Assembly: GCA_023391425.1 (NCBI GenBank)
Contig: JAEWAX010000136.1
Span: 1-6,100 of the forward strand
Direction of reading: 5' to 3'
From: Bacillota bacterium
GTDB taxonomy: Bacteria > Bacillota > Clostridia > Acetivibrionales > DSM-1351
Length of the DNA: 6,100 nucleotides
The notes beneath the pieces were generated by a model, which was given only the letters and a program-made list of their open reading frames with translations, was not told the origin of the DNA and ran no database searches. Of the stretch, positions 5,404-6,100 are shown piece by piece (the first letter of the stretch is position 1; each line of letters opens with the position of its first letter). The position numbers and the translations under genes were made by a program.

Positions 5404-5460
5404 GTCTTTATAACGCAAAATGAAAGATTTCTATAATTAGAGAAGTATTATGTAAAATAT

Positions 5461-5489
5461 TTGTAATTTTCCTTTATTTCGTATATTAT
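5461..5489 (+). promoter_or_regulatory. Promoter of the Cys-cluster small protein gene
   Basis: TTGTAA (5461-5466) and TATTAT (5484-5489) are separated by 17 bp. The predicted start is near 5497, which gives a leader of about 42 bases ending in a good ribosome site. The gene is therefore probably expressed independently of the upstream small gene. Confidence 0.45.
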
Positions 5490-5538
5490 TAACAAATACA
5501 AAAAGCATTATTTATTTAATGTTGAAAGGGGCTTTACC

Positions 5539-5745
5539 GTGGAAGAACTAAAAGTAATCTTAGAAAAATTTGCTGAGTCAGGTTGGGATTTAATTGCTAT
5601 TCCCTCAAAAACATATCTTGATGGAACTGGGACAAAAGAAAATTTAATCAAAGCAATAGAACAAGCAGACAAAGAATGTGGAAACTGCGGTTGTGAATTT
5701 GATCCTCTATATAAGAAATGTATTGAATTGAAAGAGTTATTATAA
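5539..5745 (+). CDS. Small acidic protein with a Cys cluster, function unknown
   Basis: The 68-residue soluble protein begins at GTG (5539-5541) with AAGGGG (5526-5531) 7 bases upstream; no ATG in this frame fits better. The N-terminal part (MEELKVILEKFAESGWDLIAIPSKTYL, 1-27) looks like a helix followed by a strand. A second helix (TKENLIKAIEQADKE, 32-46) leads into ECGNCGCEFDPLYKKC (46-61). The four cysteines, at 47, 50, 52 and 61, have the spacing C-x2-C-x-C-x8-C, which could bind a metal or form a redox-active cluster. No signal peptide or membrane segment is present. I do not recognise a characterised family. A promoter lies upstream and a terminator hairpin downstream, so it is probably a single-gene unit. 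Confidence 0.7.
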   Translation: MEELKVILEKFAESGWDLIAIPSKTYLDGTGTKENLIKAIEQADKECGNCGCEFDPLYKKCIELKELL

Positions 5746-5749
5746 TCGT

Positions 5750-5774
5750 GAATTAATCGTATCACCTTTAATTC
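5750..5774. repeat. Small inverted repeat after the Cys-cluster gene
   Basis: GAATTAA (5750-5756) and TTAATTC (5768-5774) form a perfect 7-bp inverted repeat with an 11-base loop, just 3' of the stop codon. It is AT-rich and weak. It might protect the transcript 3' end or be chance. Confidence 0.3.
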
Positions 5775-5790
5775 GCAATATTCTTATCTA

Positions 5791-5821
5791 TTTAAAGGGA
5801 ACTTTATGAGTTCCCTTTAAA
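5791..5821. terminator. Terminator hairpin after the Cys-cluster gene
   Basis: TTTAAAGGGAACT (5791-5803) pairs perfectly with AGTTCCCTTTAAA (5809-5821) around a 5-base loop. The core stem GGGAACT/AGTTCCC is followed by TTT before the A-rich remainder, so on both strands a short U-tract directly follows the G+C stem. The U-tract is short for a strong terminator. The position, 45 bases after a stop codon with the next gene more than 190 bases away, supports the role. Confidence 0.65.
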
Positions 5822-5953
5822 ACATTATATATCAATGCTATTCTTTAATATACCCTGATTTCCTAACCATACTTGGATAAATTATGTAATTTCTGCTAAT
5901 AATATAATTACTACATAGAAATTATATAAATCAATCTCTAACCTATATTAGTC

Positions 5954-5983
5954 TTGAGGTTGGTAATAATTTCAACTTAGAAT
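5954..5983 (+). promoter_or_regulatory. Possible promoter of the cis-prenyltransferase gene
   Basis: TTGAGG (5954-5959) and TAGAAT (5978-5983) are separated by 18 bp and would start transcription near 5990, about 23 bases before the ATG. The -35 box overlaps an inverted repeat, CTAACCT (5938-5944) with AGGTTGG (5957-5963), which could be an operator. Both calls are tentative. The rest of 5822-5953 is AT-rich, with another weak inverted repeat (AATTTCT 5888-5894, AGAAATT 5917-5923) and no gene. Confidence 0.35.
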
Positions 5984-6012
5984 ATTGTAATAACTTTATA
6001 TGAGGTGGTTTT

Positions 6013-6100
6013 ATGCGAATACCAACACATATCGGAATTATTCCAGATGGAAATAGAAGATGGGCAGTTTCAAATGGAATGAGTAAAGAAAAGGGATATG
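6013..6100 (+). CDS. uppS: Isoprenyl transferase, UppS family (5' end only, cut by window edge)
   Basis: Only the first 29 residues are present. HIGIIPDGNRRWA (6-18) is the first conserved motif of cis-prenyltransferases, which extend allylic diphosphates with isopentenyl diphosphate, for example to undecaprenyl diphosphate, the lipid carrier for cell-wall synthesis. The catalytic aspartate (Asp12, in DGN) and the Arg-Trp pair are present. The usual MDGNGRW reads PDGNRRW here, with Pro for Met and Arg for Gly. Such variants occur in second UppS-like paralogues, so this may not be the main cell-wall enzyme. ATG 6013 is preceded by GAGGTGG (6002-6008). The remaining conserved regions lie outside the window and cannot be judged. 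Confidence 0.88.
   Translation, partial: MRIPTHIGIIPDGNRRWAVSNGMSKEKGY

Noticed and set aside
5508..5765. Minus-strand open frame of 85 codons
   Set aside because: It is a shadow of the Cys-cluster gene, which has the better ribosome site, promoter and codon pattern.

Overview
The window looks like chromosomal DNA from a low-GC Gram-positive anaerobe of the Clostridia. The evidence is a strongly AT-rich sequence, AT-rich codon use, strong GGAGG-type ribosome binding sites, and protein variants of clostridial type. The genus is not decidable from the sequence alone. No rRNA, tRNA, CRISPR array, complete insertion sequence or phage module is visible.

Region 1 (1-2735) is a probable sulfur-anion module. 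A LysR-type regulator of the YeiE/CysL kind is cut by the left edge on the minus strand. It is divergent from a YeiH-family (UPF0324) membrane protein, the same arrangement as yeiE/yeiH in enterobacteria. The shared intergenic region holds a long inverted repeat that is a good operator candidate. A TauE/SafE-family permease follows on the plus strand, after a spacer with a 43-bp imperfect palindrome whose arm resembles IS6-family terminal repeats.

Region 2 (2736-4400) runs on the minus strand. A promoter at 4368-4396 drives lgt (prolipoprotein diacylglyceryl transferase), followed after 21 bp by a ComB-like 2-phosphosulfolactate phosphatase that starts at TTG. ComB acts on a sulfonate made from sulfite, so the genes on both sides of the convergent junction at about 2736-2836 may share sulfite or sulfonate chemistry. 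That link is an inference; comA and the other sulfonate genes are not in the window.

Region 3 (4400-5100) holds a GC-richer, strongly foldable intergenic island at about 4411-4503. Next is a DUF1801 (frataxin-like Fra/YdhG family) gene on the minus strand with a near-consensus promoter.

Region 4 (5100-6100) has two small plus-strand genes: a 63-residue two-helix membrane protein and a 68-residue protein with a four-cysteine cluster. A hairpin terminator follows, then the first 29 codons of a cis-prenyltransferase (UppS family) with a variant active-site motif, cut by the right edge.

No clearly new multi-gene system is present. The best leads are the sulfite-themed cluster with its candidate operator, the structured island near 4440, the palindrome at 1850-1892 and the Cys-cluster small protein.
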